From contig JAGGTO010000102.1 of assembly GCA_021163705.1 (NCBI GenBank), forward strand, positions 1 to 30,131: a stretch of 30,131 nucleotides of DNA, in the 5' to 3' direction. Source of the DNA: Thermoplasmata archaeon. GTDB taxonomy: Archaea > Thermoplasmatota > Thermoplasmata > Thermoplasmatales > Aciduliprofundaceae. Below are positions 22,412-29,722 of this stretch, piece after piece. The notes beneath the pieces were generated by a model. It ran no database searches. It was not told the DNA's origin and worked only from the letters and a program-made list of their open reading frames with translations. The position numbers were made by a program, and so were the translations under genes. Positions within the stretch are counted from its first letter, which is position 1. Each line of letters starts with the position of its first letter.

Positions 22412-22469
22412 TTTTTGGGGTTTTGTGCTAAAGATTTTTCCTTCTATAATGAGTTAATTTTTAGATATT

Positions 22470-23426
22470 TTAACTTTTCGCTAAATCCGTATTGGTTTTT
22501 TGCCTTATTTGATTGGCATACATATGTGCCAATCGTAAAGGTTCAGGGTTCTTAAATTTTAAAAAATTCCTTACAATTCTAAGTGATGTCTCCATAGACA
22601 CCCTATGACCCGGTGATATGTATATACCCTTTCTTTTTCCACTTTTTACGAACCATCCCAGCTGTTTCCCTCTATAAATTATTTTGTCCCCCTGAAGCTC
22701 TCCAATTAAAAGACTTTTTGCCACTCCTATAGTGGGCACATCATATTCAACACCTACATGGGATGCCAACCCAAATTCTCGAGGATGCAGGATTCCATTT
22801 CCATCCACAAGAAGCACAATATCTTTATCCACATCCTTCAAAAGTCCACCTATTATTTTCCCCTCTCTGAACGCTAAATATGTTGGAATATAGGGAAAAT
22901 CCACAGTAACTTTTTTAACCACCACATCTTTTATATGAAATGAGGAATCCATGATTACTAAAGCACCGAATGCCATTCTACCCTCATAGGACACATCCAC
23001 ACCTCCCACAAGATTCGTTGAGAATCTATCATCAACAATGACCTCCTCTTTCAAACTCTCCTGAAGCTTTTTAAGCCTTCGAAGGGGAAAATCGGTGGTG
23101 AAATCATCAAAAAACACATTTTCAAAATTCACTATTTTCCCATTTTTCACCTTAACACCTTCCTTTTCAAGTAGCTCTATCTTTCTCTCTATTCCCTGTG
23201 GATGCGTGAATCCCCCAATGCTACCATCACTCATAACGACCCTGTGACAGGGAATATTTGGAGGATCAGGATTTTGGGAAAGCATTACCCCGCATGCTCT
23301 TGCAGCTCTAATATCTCCTAGTGCTCTTGCTAATGAGCCGTAGGTGCTCACCATCCCCCAGGGAATCTGTTTCACTAGACCATAGAAATAGGTGTAGAGG
23401 TCCACGGGGAGATTAGAGGATTCCAT
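22470..23426 (-). CDS. Fusion of O6-alkylguanine-DNA alkyltransferase and endonuclease V
   Basis: A 318-residue bifunctional repair protein. Residues 1-95 are the catalytic domain of an alkyltransferase, with NIPCHRVVMSDGSIGGF (acceptor Cys60) and the ARACGVMLSQNP helix; the usual N-terminal subdomain is absent. Residues 110-318 are endonuclease V, which cuts near deoxyinosine. Its metal ligands appear as Asp144 (GGVDVSYEG), Glu188 (AFREGK) and Asp208 (VDGNGILHPREFG), with the strand-wedge motif FPYIPTYL. The commonly seen VDGHG is VDGNG here. Such fusions are known from Ferroplasma. It lies 14 bases after rad50 in the mre11-rad50 operon, which couples alkylation and deamination repair to double-strand-break processing. 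Confidence 0.95.
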   Translation of the reverse strand: MESSNLPVDLYTYFYGLVKQIPWGMVSTYGSLARALGDIRAARACGVMLSQNPDPPNIPCHRVVMSDGSIGGFTHPQGIERKIELLEKEGVKVKNGKIVNFENVFFDDFTTDFPLRRLKKLQESLKEEVIVDDRFSTNLVGGVDVSYEGRMAFGALVIMDSSFHIKDVVVKKVTVDFPYIPTYLAFREGKIIGGLLKDVDKDIVLLVDGNGILHPREFGLASHVGVEYDVPTIGVAKSLLIGELQGDKIIYRGKQLGWFVKSGKRKGIYISPGHRVSMETSLRIVRNFLKFKNPEPLRLAHMYANQIRQKTNTDLAKS

Positions 23427-23440
23427 CCTTAAATTCTTTT

Positions 23441-25858
23441 CTACTGACCCTGTCGTAGAATTATACGAGATTTTCCACCCACCTTCTCCACATGGTAAAC
23501 AACATCCGCTATGTTTATCAACTCCTTCTCATGGGTCACTATTATTATTTGATCAGTATCCATCTTGTCAAATATATCCTTGAGCTTGTAAAGCTGATCC
23601 TTGCTAAAACCATCCGTCGGCTCATCCAGGATGAGAAGATTTGTCTTGAGCCCTAGGGACCTCTTTACCATAGTGTTGAGGGAAAGACGATATGCAAGAG
23701 CTACCGAGGTTCTCTCACCTCCACTTAAAGAGCCTATGGGCATATCATATTTCTCATATGTTATTCGAGGCTCAAAATTCTCATCAATTGTTGCCTCATA
23801 CTCACTCTCTCCCAGAAGTTCTTGGAACCAAGATTCGAAAAGCGCACGAAACTCCTCATTGATAAGTGCCATTCTCCTCTTCTCTATACTCTCTAGAGCA
23901 CTAATGAATTTATCCTTCAGCCAGGCCTCAATATCTTTCAGCTTCTCTCCTTTTTCTATCTCCTTCTCAAGGTTATGAATGTCATCCTCCAGATTCTTTC
24001 TTTCCCTCATCCATTCTTCCAGGTTTCTCTCTATGTTCTCCAAATCTGCCCTCAATTTTTTAAGCTCTCCGTAGGCCTCAGTGTATGCTCTCTCAGCTTT
24101 TATATAATCCTCCTCTCGATATTTTAGAGATTCAAGCTCCTCTCTCTTTAGGAGAAGAGCATTCTTTCTCTCTTTAATATTTCTCTCCCTCTCCTCAATA
24201 CTCTTCTCAAGTCTATCTCTCTCTTTTACCCTTCCTAAAAGTGTGTTGTATTCCTTCCATACGCCCTCAAGATCTTTAATCTTCATCTGAACCTCTCTGT
24301 ATTTTCTCTCTAATTCTTTGTATTTTTCAAGCTCATCATCTATTTTTTTAAGCTCCTCTTTGAGATTTTCTCCTCTCATTATCTTCTCCTCTATCCTCTT
24401 AATCTCCTCTTCAGCCTTTACTCTCTCCCCCTCCATCCTTGCAATTTTCTTCTCCTTCTCCCTCTCCTCCCTCAGGGCATTCTCTATCTCCTCCATTTCT
24501 CTTCTGATATCTTCCATCTTCTCCCTTATATGCCTCAAATTCTCCTCCCTCTTTTTAACCTCTCCCTCAAGCTCATCTATCAGTCTTCTTTTGTATTCCT
24601 CACTTATGGGTTGCTTGCATTTGGGACATCTTGCACCCAATTTTCCCAGATCCTCTAAATCTCTTTTTAATTCTCTCAGCTTCATTTCATTTATCCCAAG
24701 GCTCCTCTGTAGGGCTCCTCTTCTCTCCTCAATTTCTACTTTTTTTCTTTCTAATTCTTCCTTCTTAAGGCTCTCCCTCAATCTTTCAATCTCCTGAGAT
24801 AGTTTTTCCACTTGCTCTCTCAATCTCTCCAACCTTACTTTTTGCTCCTCCACATCCTTCAACTCTCCCTCCAGTTTACTCTTTCTCCTCTCCAGATAGT
24901 GCATCCTTTCCATCTTCTCTTGAAGTGCGTCTATCTCAATTTTTAGTTCCTCATATCGTTTTGCATTCTTCTCAATTTTGCGGACCCTGTCTTCCATCTT
25001 TTTGAGCTCTTCTAACTCTGTCCTCTCCTTTTTCGTCTCCTCCTCCTCTTTCCTTATCTCCGTCTCCATCCTCTCAATATCTCTCCTCAGTTGTTCATAT
25101 TTCTTCCTCTTTTCTTTCTCCCTCTCAAAATTCTCATAGAGAGCTCTATACTCCCTCTCTTTCTCTCTTTTCATCCTGGCCTTTTTCTCTCTCTCCTCCA
25201 TCATCAATTCAATTTTCTCATTTATCTCCTCTAGATGCCTTACACTTTTCTCATAATCCTCCTTTCTTTTCTCCATGGCTCTTATCTCACTCCTTATATT
25301 GGTTAAAATTATTTGCGTATTATTTCGTGCAACCTCATACTCATCTATTTTGAAAATTCTCCTTATAACCTTCTTCCTCTCCTCCGGGTTGCCCATAAGA
25401 ATTTCCTTCATCATCTCCTGAGGAGTGTAAATGGCGTACTTCACTATAGGCAGGGTCTTCTTCTTTTTTTCAGAGGTGACACTTACCCCCAGAAGCCCCA
25501 ATACCTGAGATTTTATCTCCAGAGGACTGAGATATCTCTTACCCTGTGGTGTTACTATGTAGGCTTCTCCACTCTTTATATTCTCTCCTCTTCCCTTCTC
25601 CAGAGAACGATACACCACATAACTCTCCCCATCATGCTCAAATTCCACCTCCACCCATCCCTTTGAGGTACCCTTTCTCAGGAGCTTGCCATAAAATTCC
25701 CTCTCTGAGGTGCCAAAAAGTGCAAATTCTATGGCCATGAGTATGGTGCTCTTCCCACTTCCAATATCACCCTCAAAAAGTATGGTGCCCTTGGGAAACT
25801 CGATATCTGCATCCGCATAACTCCTTATGTTGTGAAGCTTAATCCTCCTTATTATCAT
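23441..25858 (-). CDS. rad50: DNA double-strand-break repair ATPase Rad50
   Basis: An SMC-like ATPase of 805 residues, partner of Mre11. Walker A is FEGDIGSGKST (30-38). Long coiled coils run to the zinc hook, GARCPKCKQPI, with the two cysteines at 411 and 414; a returning coil follows. The ABC signature LSGGERTSVALAYRL starts near 711, and Walker B is LLILDEPTDG (741-750). The coils are extremely rich in Glu, Lys and Arg. Length is slightly short of the family average of about 880, mostly from shorter coils. The ATG at 25858 directly follows the mre11 stop (TAGATG), so the complex is made by coupled translation. HerA and NurA, often in archaeal mre11-rad50 operons, are not found here. Confidence 0.97.
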   Translation of the reverse strand: MIIRRIKLHNIRSYADADIEFPKGTILFEGDIGSGKSTILMAIEFALFGTSEREFYGKLLRKGTSKGWVEVEFEHDGESYVVYRSLEKGRGENIKSGEAYIVTPQGKRYLSPLEIKSQVLGLLGVSVTSEKKKKTLPIVKYAIYTPQEMMKEILMGNPEERKKVIRRIFKIDEYEVARNNTQIILTNIRSEIRAMEKRKEDYEKSVRHLEEINEKIELMMEEREKKARMKREKEREYRALYENFEREKEKRKKYEQLRRDIERMETEIRKEEEETKKERTELEELKKMEDRVRKIEKNAKRYEELKIEIDALQEKMERMHYLERRKSKLEGELKDVEEQKVRLERLREQVEKLSQEIERLRESLKKEELERKKVEIEERRGALQRSLGINEMKLRELKRDLEDLGKLGARCPKCKQPISEEYKRRLIDELEGEVKKREENLRHIREKMEDIRREMEEIENALREEREKEKKIARMEGERVKAEEEIKRIEEKIMRGENLKEELKKIDDELEKYKELERKYREVQMKIKDLEGVWKEYNTLLGRVKERDRLEKSIEERERNIKERKNALLLKREELESLKYREEDYIKAERAYTEAYGELKKLRADLENIERNLEEWMRERKNLEDDIHNLEKEIEKGEKLKDIEAWLKDKFISALESIEKRRMALINEEFRALFESWFQELLGESEYEATIDENFEPRITYEKYDMPIGSLSGGERTSVALAYRLSLNTMVKRSLGLKTNLLILDEPTDGFSKDQLYKLKDIFDKMDTDQIIIVTHEKELINIADVVYHVEKVGGKSRIILRQGQ

Positions 25859-27226
25859 CTAAGCTCCCTCCATAAAATCAAAGAGTGTTGTTTTTCCACT
25901 CTCCTTTTTTCTCCTCTCTCTCTTTCTTACTTCTCTCTTTTTCTCTCTACCCTCTCCCCTCTCCTCCTTCTCACTCACTCTTTCTTTTTCCTCCTTATTT
26001 CTGTCCTCTTTTTTAACCTCCTTGCTCTTCTCTTCCCCCTCCATATTTTCACCTGCGGTTAAGAGGAGGGAATATACCCTGCTCCATAACCTCTCCTCAA
26101 AAACTCTATTGCTCATATCATCAGGCTTTCTCTCTCTCAAAATGTGAAAAAGCTCCTTTGTGAAATTCAATCCGAATTTGGAAATCTCACGAAATACATT
26201 TTCCTCAATCTCCTCTTTTGTCTCTCCAATTACCTCTCTAATTTTCTCCTCCCTTTTTCTTAATGCATAAGTGTTGATCAACACATCTATGGCACTCTCC
26301 TTAAACTTCTCCCTTATCTCATGGAAGTTTATGTCTGCAATTCTTCCGGCTTTAAGTTCACCTCTGACCTTCAGTATTACCACCTTTCCAGTGTAATCCT
26401 CACCTGCCAGAGATAAAAGCTCCTCGTTAAGCTCTCTTGCGGTTAGACCATCTGCATTTATCACCTTCTTGAAGAAATCACATACTTTAATCTCCTGAAA
26501 TCTCGGTTTGAAATCTTCCACTATGAAAAATCCTCTCCTCTCAAGTATATCCAAATCATTGTAGGTGGCTCCAAAAAGTGCTCCAGGATATATGAGTGGG
26601 GAGCCATTTAAACTGCTCACAATTTTTTCATGCAAATGCCCTCCAGCATAGTAATCAAAATTGGAGGGTAACAAAGATTTTGGCACTGCATGCTTGTCAG
26701 CTATGTAACTTGGCTTCAACTCCTCTATAGTGGTATGAAACGCAAAAATTTTTGGATTTTCTATTCTTTCTAAATATTCCCTGTCAAGAATTTCAAAGTA
26801 TTTGACCTCTGCAGATGATGATAACCCTGAAATCCCAACTATGCTCACACCGCTCTCATCCTTCACCTCCCTCAAAATTATTCCCCTCTCACCCCTCTCC
26901 ATCTTCACTACCTTTTTGAATATCCCAGCGGATGCAAGAACATCTAAAAGGGATGTACTTCCCAGTGAAAAGTCATGGGAGCCGTAGATGACATAAATTC
27001 TTATCCCTGCATCCCGCGCAATTTTCATTATCTCCACACTTTTTTTAACTATGTCCATATTGGGAATGGGATTGTGAAATAAATCTCCTGCTATCAGTAT
27101 GAAGTCTACATCCTCCTCAACGCATTTTTCTATAGCTTTCTGAAATGCCAGGAGATTCAGATCTCGCAGGGGAGGATTCTTGCTAAAAGCACCAAGATGG
27201 GCATCTGCTATATGGGCAAACTTCAT
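25859..27226 (-). CDS. mre11: DNA double-strand-break repair nuclease Mre11
   Basis: A 455-residue calcineurin-like phosphoesterase acting with Rad50 on broken DNA ends. Metal-binding motifs are AHIADAHLG (Asp8, His10), LIAGDLFHNP (Asp48), IYGSHDFSL (82-86), IFAFHTTIEEL and YYAGGHLHEK. The usual GNHD reads GSHD here, so the asparagine ligand is serine. After the capping domain (about 230-330), the C-terminus has a Rad50-binding helical region, then a very long Glu/Lys/Arg tail (about 390-442) that ends in KTTLFDFMEGA, resembling a PCNA-interacting peptide. The leaderless promoter is at 27247-27257. It is the first gene of the operon with rad50 and the alkyltransferase-endonuclease V fusion. 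Confidence 0.96.
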   Translation of the reverse strand: MKFAHIADAHLGAFSKNPPLRDLNLLAFQKAIEKCVEEDVDFILIAGDLFHNPIPNMDIVKKSVEIMKIARDAGIRIYVIYGSHDFSLGSTSLLDVLASAGIFKKVVKMERGERGIILREVKDESGVSIVGISGLSSSAEVKYFEILDREYLERIENPKIFAFHTTIEELKPSYIADKHAVPKSLLPSNFDYYAGGHLHEKIVSSLNGSPLIYPGALFGATYNDLDILERRGFFIVEDFKPRFQEIKVCDFFKKVINADGLTARELNEELLSLAGEDYTGKVVILKVRGELKAGRIADINFHEIREKFKESAIDVLINTYALRKREEKIREVIGETKEEIEENVFREISKFGLNFTKELFHILRERKPDDMSNRVFEERLWSRVYSLLLTAGENMEGEEKSKEVKKEDRNKEEKERVSEKEERGEGREKKREVRKRERRKKESGKTTLFDFMEGA

Positions 27227-27246
27227 CGGCCAACGAATTTTTTGAT

Positions 27247-27257
27247 GATATTTAAGC
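27247..27257 (-). promoter_or_regulatory. TATA-like box of the mre11-rad50 operon
   Basis: GCTTAAATATC on the minus strand lies 26 bases before the ATG at 27226, in the 37-base gap after the SDR gene. No Shine-Dalgarno sequence follows. Confidence 0.55.
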
Positions 27258-27263
27258 TTATCT

Positions 27264-27989
27264 TCAAACTATGAAAAACCCGCCGTTCACATGTAAAGTG
27301 GCTCCCGTGATATAGGATGCTTTTTCGGAAAGGAGAAAGGAAACTGCCGATGCTATTTCCTCTGGACGCCCAATTCTTTTCAGGGGAATTTCCTTCTCTC
27401 TCTTTCTTCTTTCTTCTGGCGAATATCCAGCAATCATATCCGTATCTATAGTGCCTGGTGCCACCGCATTTACCCTTATATTCGGAGCAAGCTGAAGTGC
27501 CAGAGAGCGCATGAGTCCGAGCATTCCGGCCTTGGAGGCCCCGTAGGCAACGCTGCTTATTGAGCCCTTGAAGGCAAGCTGCGATGCTATGAAAACAATA
27601 GAGGCATGAGTCTCAAGATATGGTAGAGATGCCTTAACGAGATAAAAGGCACCATCGAGATTTACAGCCATAGTTCTCTTCCAGTCCTCTATGGACATCT
27701 CCATTATATTACGACGAATGTATATGCCAGCATTTGCCACCAAACCATATATTCTACCATATTTTGAATGGAAGTCCTTCACCATTTGCTCAACTTCATC
27801 GTAGAGGGATACATCTGCCTGGTAGATTTCTCCCTCACCACCATTTTGCCTTATTTCCTCCAGAACTTTCAGTGCATTCTCCCTATTCTCTCGGTAATTA
27901 ATTGCAACCCTGTATCCCTCGCTGGCAAGAGTAATGGCAATGGCCTTACCTATACCCCGGGATGCTCCTGTTACAATTACATTCTTCAT
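27264..27989 (-). CDS. Short-chain dehydrogenase/reductase (FabG-like)
   Basis: A 241-residue classical SDR with an N-terminal Rossmann fold. The cofactor motif TGASRGIG is at 7-14, and the adjacent basic NYRENREN at 31-38 hints at NADPH preference. NAG at 86-88 and the catalytic set Asn110, Ser136, Tyr149 and Lys153 (VAYGASK) are intact. NAVAPGTIDTDM and the C-terminal ITGATLHVNGGF are typical of 3-ketoacyl-ACP reductase-like members. With no fatty-acid synthase in an archaeon, a reductase for another keto substrate is more likely. It overlaps the roadblock-like gene by four bases (ATGA) and is last in a three-gene operon. Confidence 0.92.
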   Translation of the reverse strand: MKNVIVTGASRGIGKAIAITLASEGYRVAINYRENRENALKVLEEIRQNGGEGEIYQADVSLYDEVEQMVKDFHSKYGRIYGLVANAGIYIRRNIMEMSIEDWKRTMAVNLDGAFYLVKASLPYLETHASIVFIASQLAFKGSISSVAYGASKAGMLGLMRSLALQLAPNIRVNAVAPGTIDTDMIAGYSPEERRKREKEIPLKRIGRPEEIASAVSFLLSEKASYITGATLHVNGGFFIV

Positions 27990-28264
27990 AGATCATCATA
28001 TTTTCTCTTCAAATTCTCCATATCTTCCTCATCACCTATCACAACCAGAAGGTCTCCACTTTTTAATGCTCTTATTATGATGCTGTATGCCCTGCTTTTT
28101 ATGAGAACCTCTAGTGCGTCTCCCTCGATCTCCTTCTGCGCGGTGGTGGCAGCACCATAGCTGGCAGCACACATTATGCAAAATCTCTCTCTATCTATAT
28201 TTGCTGGGAGCTCACCTTCCACAAAGCTTCCATCTTTTCTAACTACTGCATATCCCAACATCAT
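27986..28264 (-). CDS. Small roadblock/LC7-like protein
   Basis: A 92-residue protein with the pattern of roadblock/LC7 (MglB-like) domains. A strand MLGYAVVRKDGSFVEGELP is followed by the helix RERFCIMCAASYGAATTAQKEI, then strands ALEVLIKSRAYSIIIRAL and SGDLLVVIGDEEDMENLKRKY. In bacteria such domains regulate small GTPases or act as dimerising scaffolds; archaeal roles are mostly unknown. Two clustered cysteines (CIMC) are unusual. GGAGGGTGA lies seven bases before the ATG, inside the end of the V4R gene, and its own 3' end overlaps the SDR start. The assignment rests on the fold pattern and is moderately sure. Confidence 0.75.
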   Translation of the reverse strand: MMLGYAVVRKDGSFVEGELPANIDRERFCIMCAASYGAATTAQKEIEGDALEVLIKSRAYSIIIRALKSGDLLVVIGDEEDMENLKRKYDDL

Positions 28265-28266
28265 TT

Positions 28267-28665
28267 TTATTTCACCCTCCTGATCTTGAAAAGACAGTAA
28301 TCATCTCCCAGACTTTCACATTTTATCTCATCAACCTTCACAATGGTTTGATAGTAATTCTCATAGATGCCCCTCATGATGCCCCGGAGAATATCGCAGG
28401 TGGCAATCTTGGAAGGATGTACTTCCACGGAGCCCTTGACCTTCACATGCTCCTCAGTGAACTCTATTTCTTTTACCCATCCCCTATCCTTCAGGATCTT
28501 TGCAAATTCTTCAAAGTAATTATCTTTGCTAACTCCCTTCGATAGAATAACGCCTATCTTTTCTCCAGCACGGTAGAATAGACCCGAGGAGGCATAGGAC
28601 ATTATTTCCGTATATACCTCCTTCATCTGCAGAAGCTCCTCCTTGGTTAACTTTATCTCTCTCAT
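28267..28665 (-). CDS. V4R-domain (small-molecule-binding) protein
   Basis: A 132-residue stand-alone V4R (4-vinyl reductase-like) domain. Typical features are FYRAGEKIG near the N-terminus, the GSVEVHPSKIATCDILRGIMRGI block, and the C-terminal KCESLGDDYCLFKI, which carries conserved cysteines. V4R domains bind small hydrophobic ligands or metals, and in bacteria occur in sensors such as XylR/DmpR and in bacteriochlorophyll reductase BchJ. In archaea, solitary copies often have no known role. The tail of the gene contains the ribosome binding site of the next gene. It is first of three overlapping or adjacent genes (V4R, roadblock-like, SDR), suggesting a sensor-adaptor-enzyme unit. Confidence 0.87.
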   Translation of the reverse strand: MREIKLTKEELLQMKEVYTEIMSYASSGLFYRAGEKIGVILSKGVSKDNYFEEFAKILKDRGWVKEIEFTEEHVKVKGSVEVHPSKIATCDILRGIMRGIYENYYQTIVKVDEIKCESLGDDYCLFKIRRVK

Positions 28666-28706
28666 GCTAATCAGCTATAAAATATACTTTTTTCTCATAT
28701 AAACTT

Positions 28707-29267
28707 TTACTTCATAGAATCAAGACATTCTGGACACACCAGCATTCCTTTGTACATGGTCAATCTAAGGGAATATTGGCCACAAACCTCACATTTTCCC
28801 GCAATGTACTCCTCTATCTTATTCACATTCTCCTCTTCACCTGTGTGAAGTTTTGCATATTCCTGGGCGAGGGCTATGAGGTCTGGGGATATCCTTACTA
28901 TGTCATTTTCTGAAAGTATGCCAACTATCTTTCCATCCTTTACCACAGGCAGTTTTCTTATTTTTCTTCTGCTCATTATTTTTGCAGCATCACTTAAGTA
29001 TTCATCGTGAGGAATCATAATTATTGGACTGCTCATTATATCCTTGAGCTTTGCATCGTATCCAAGCCCCTCCGCGATCACCTTTACCACGAAATCTCTA
29101 TCTGTAACAATTCCAACGGGTTTTCCTTCACTCTCTATTATTAATGTGCTTATCCCCTTTTTCTTGAGTAGCTCTGCCCCCTCCTTTACACTCATCTCCC
29201 CTGTAACTATCTGGGGATTTCTCGACATTACCTCTTCCACGTGTATGTCTCTCATAGCCCTCGCCAT
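28707..29267 (-). CDS. CBS-domain-pair protein with C-terminal zinc ribbon
   Basis: A 186-residue regulator-like protein. Two CBS motifs are clear: VEEVMSRNPQIVTGEMSVKEGAELL ending GIVTDRDFV, then LKDIMSSPIIMIPHDEYL ending VGILSENDIV. The pair should bind an adenine nucleotide such as AMP or ATP. A helical linker leads to a C-terminal zinc ribbon, CEVC (about 158-161) with CPEC (about 178-181), which could bind nucleic acid or protein. No HTH domain is visible, so action as a transcription factor is not shown. The ATG at 29267 is chosen because a TATA-like element (29287-29295) lies 24 bases upstream. It is separately transcribed from the V4R gene. Confidence 0.9.
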   Translation of the reverse strand: MARAMRDIHVEEVMSRNPQIVTGEMSVKEGAELLKKKGISTLIIESEGKPVGIVTDRDFVVKVIAEGLGYDAKLKDIMSSPIIMIPHDEYLSDAAKIMSRRKIRKLPVVKDGKIVGILSENDIVRISPDLIALAQEYAKLHTGEEENVNKIEEYIAGKCEVCGQYSLRLTMYKGMLVCPECLDSMK

Positions 29268-29286
29268 GAAAATATAGATGTGATGG

Positions 29287-29295
29287 TTTAAAAAG
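29287..29295 (-). promoter_or_regulatory. TATA-like box of the CBS/zinc-ribbon gene
   Basis: CTTTTTAAA on the minus strand, centred 24 bases before the ATG at 29267, supports the longer start and a leaderless mRNA. Confidence 0.5.
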
Positions 29296-29381
29296 TTTTT
29301 GAAGAAATTATCATCATGTGGTATCCTGAAAAAATGAAAATTAGAAAAAGATTTTAATCAAAAAGCAATTAACCACCCTGA

Positions 29382-29466
29382 GCGGGGGTTGCCGAGCCAG
29401 GTCAAAGGCGGGAGACTCAAGATCTCCTCCCGCAGGGGTTCGAGAGTTCGAATCTCTCCCCCCGCA
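29382..29466 (+). tRNA. tRNA-Leu (anticodon CAA)
   Basis: An 85-base type II tRNA. The acceptor stem pairs GCGGGGG (29382-29388) with CCCCCGC (29459-29465), and the discriminator is A. The anticodon stem is GGAGA/TCTCC, with loop CTCAAGA giving anticodon CAA (29418-29420), which reads UUG. A long 14-base variable arm and the T-arm GAGAG-TTCGAAT-CTCTC are all in place. There is no intron and no encoded CCA. A TATA-like ATTTTAATC stretch lies about 30 bases upstream, and a T-rich run just downstream (29467-29480) may end transcription. Confidence 0.97.
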
Positions 29467-29722
29467 TTTCTATATTTTTGATGGATTATATTCATATCCC
29501 TACATCTGGAGGAGCATATAAGAACTGCAACCTCTCTTGATGAAATTGCAGGAGTGTACTGTGTGCAAGGAATCTTAATGCTTTCCTGTAGGGTGCTTTA
29601 TCGTATAAATCAGGGAGTAAGGTGGAAAGGATAACGAAAGATAAAATAGCGATATGAAGGTAATTGCAGGGTAAAGTGAGTGAAAAAGATCAAAAAGAAG
29701 AGACCATTATAAAAGCATCGCT
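29467..29722. other. Intergenic stretch without a recognisable gene
   Basis: Between the tRNA and the surface-protein gene the sequence has only short frames in all six directions (the longest look like 12-20 codons) and no long repeat. It could be the remnant of a gene or simply the terminators of the convergent units. I see nothing further in it that I can support. Confidence 0.5.

Noticed and set aside
24318..24797. Long antisense open frame (159 codons, Ser/Leu/Phe rich) opposite rad50
   Set aside because: It is the mirror of Glu/Lys/Arg-rich coiled-coil codons, has no family resemblance and no promoter. Rad50 is certain on the other strand.
29467..29722. Possible pseudogene or integration remnant next to the tRNA
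   Set aside because: No repeat of the tRNA 3' end, no integrase and no frame with recognisable similarity were seen.
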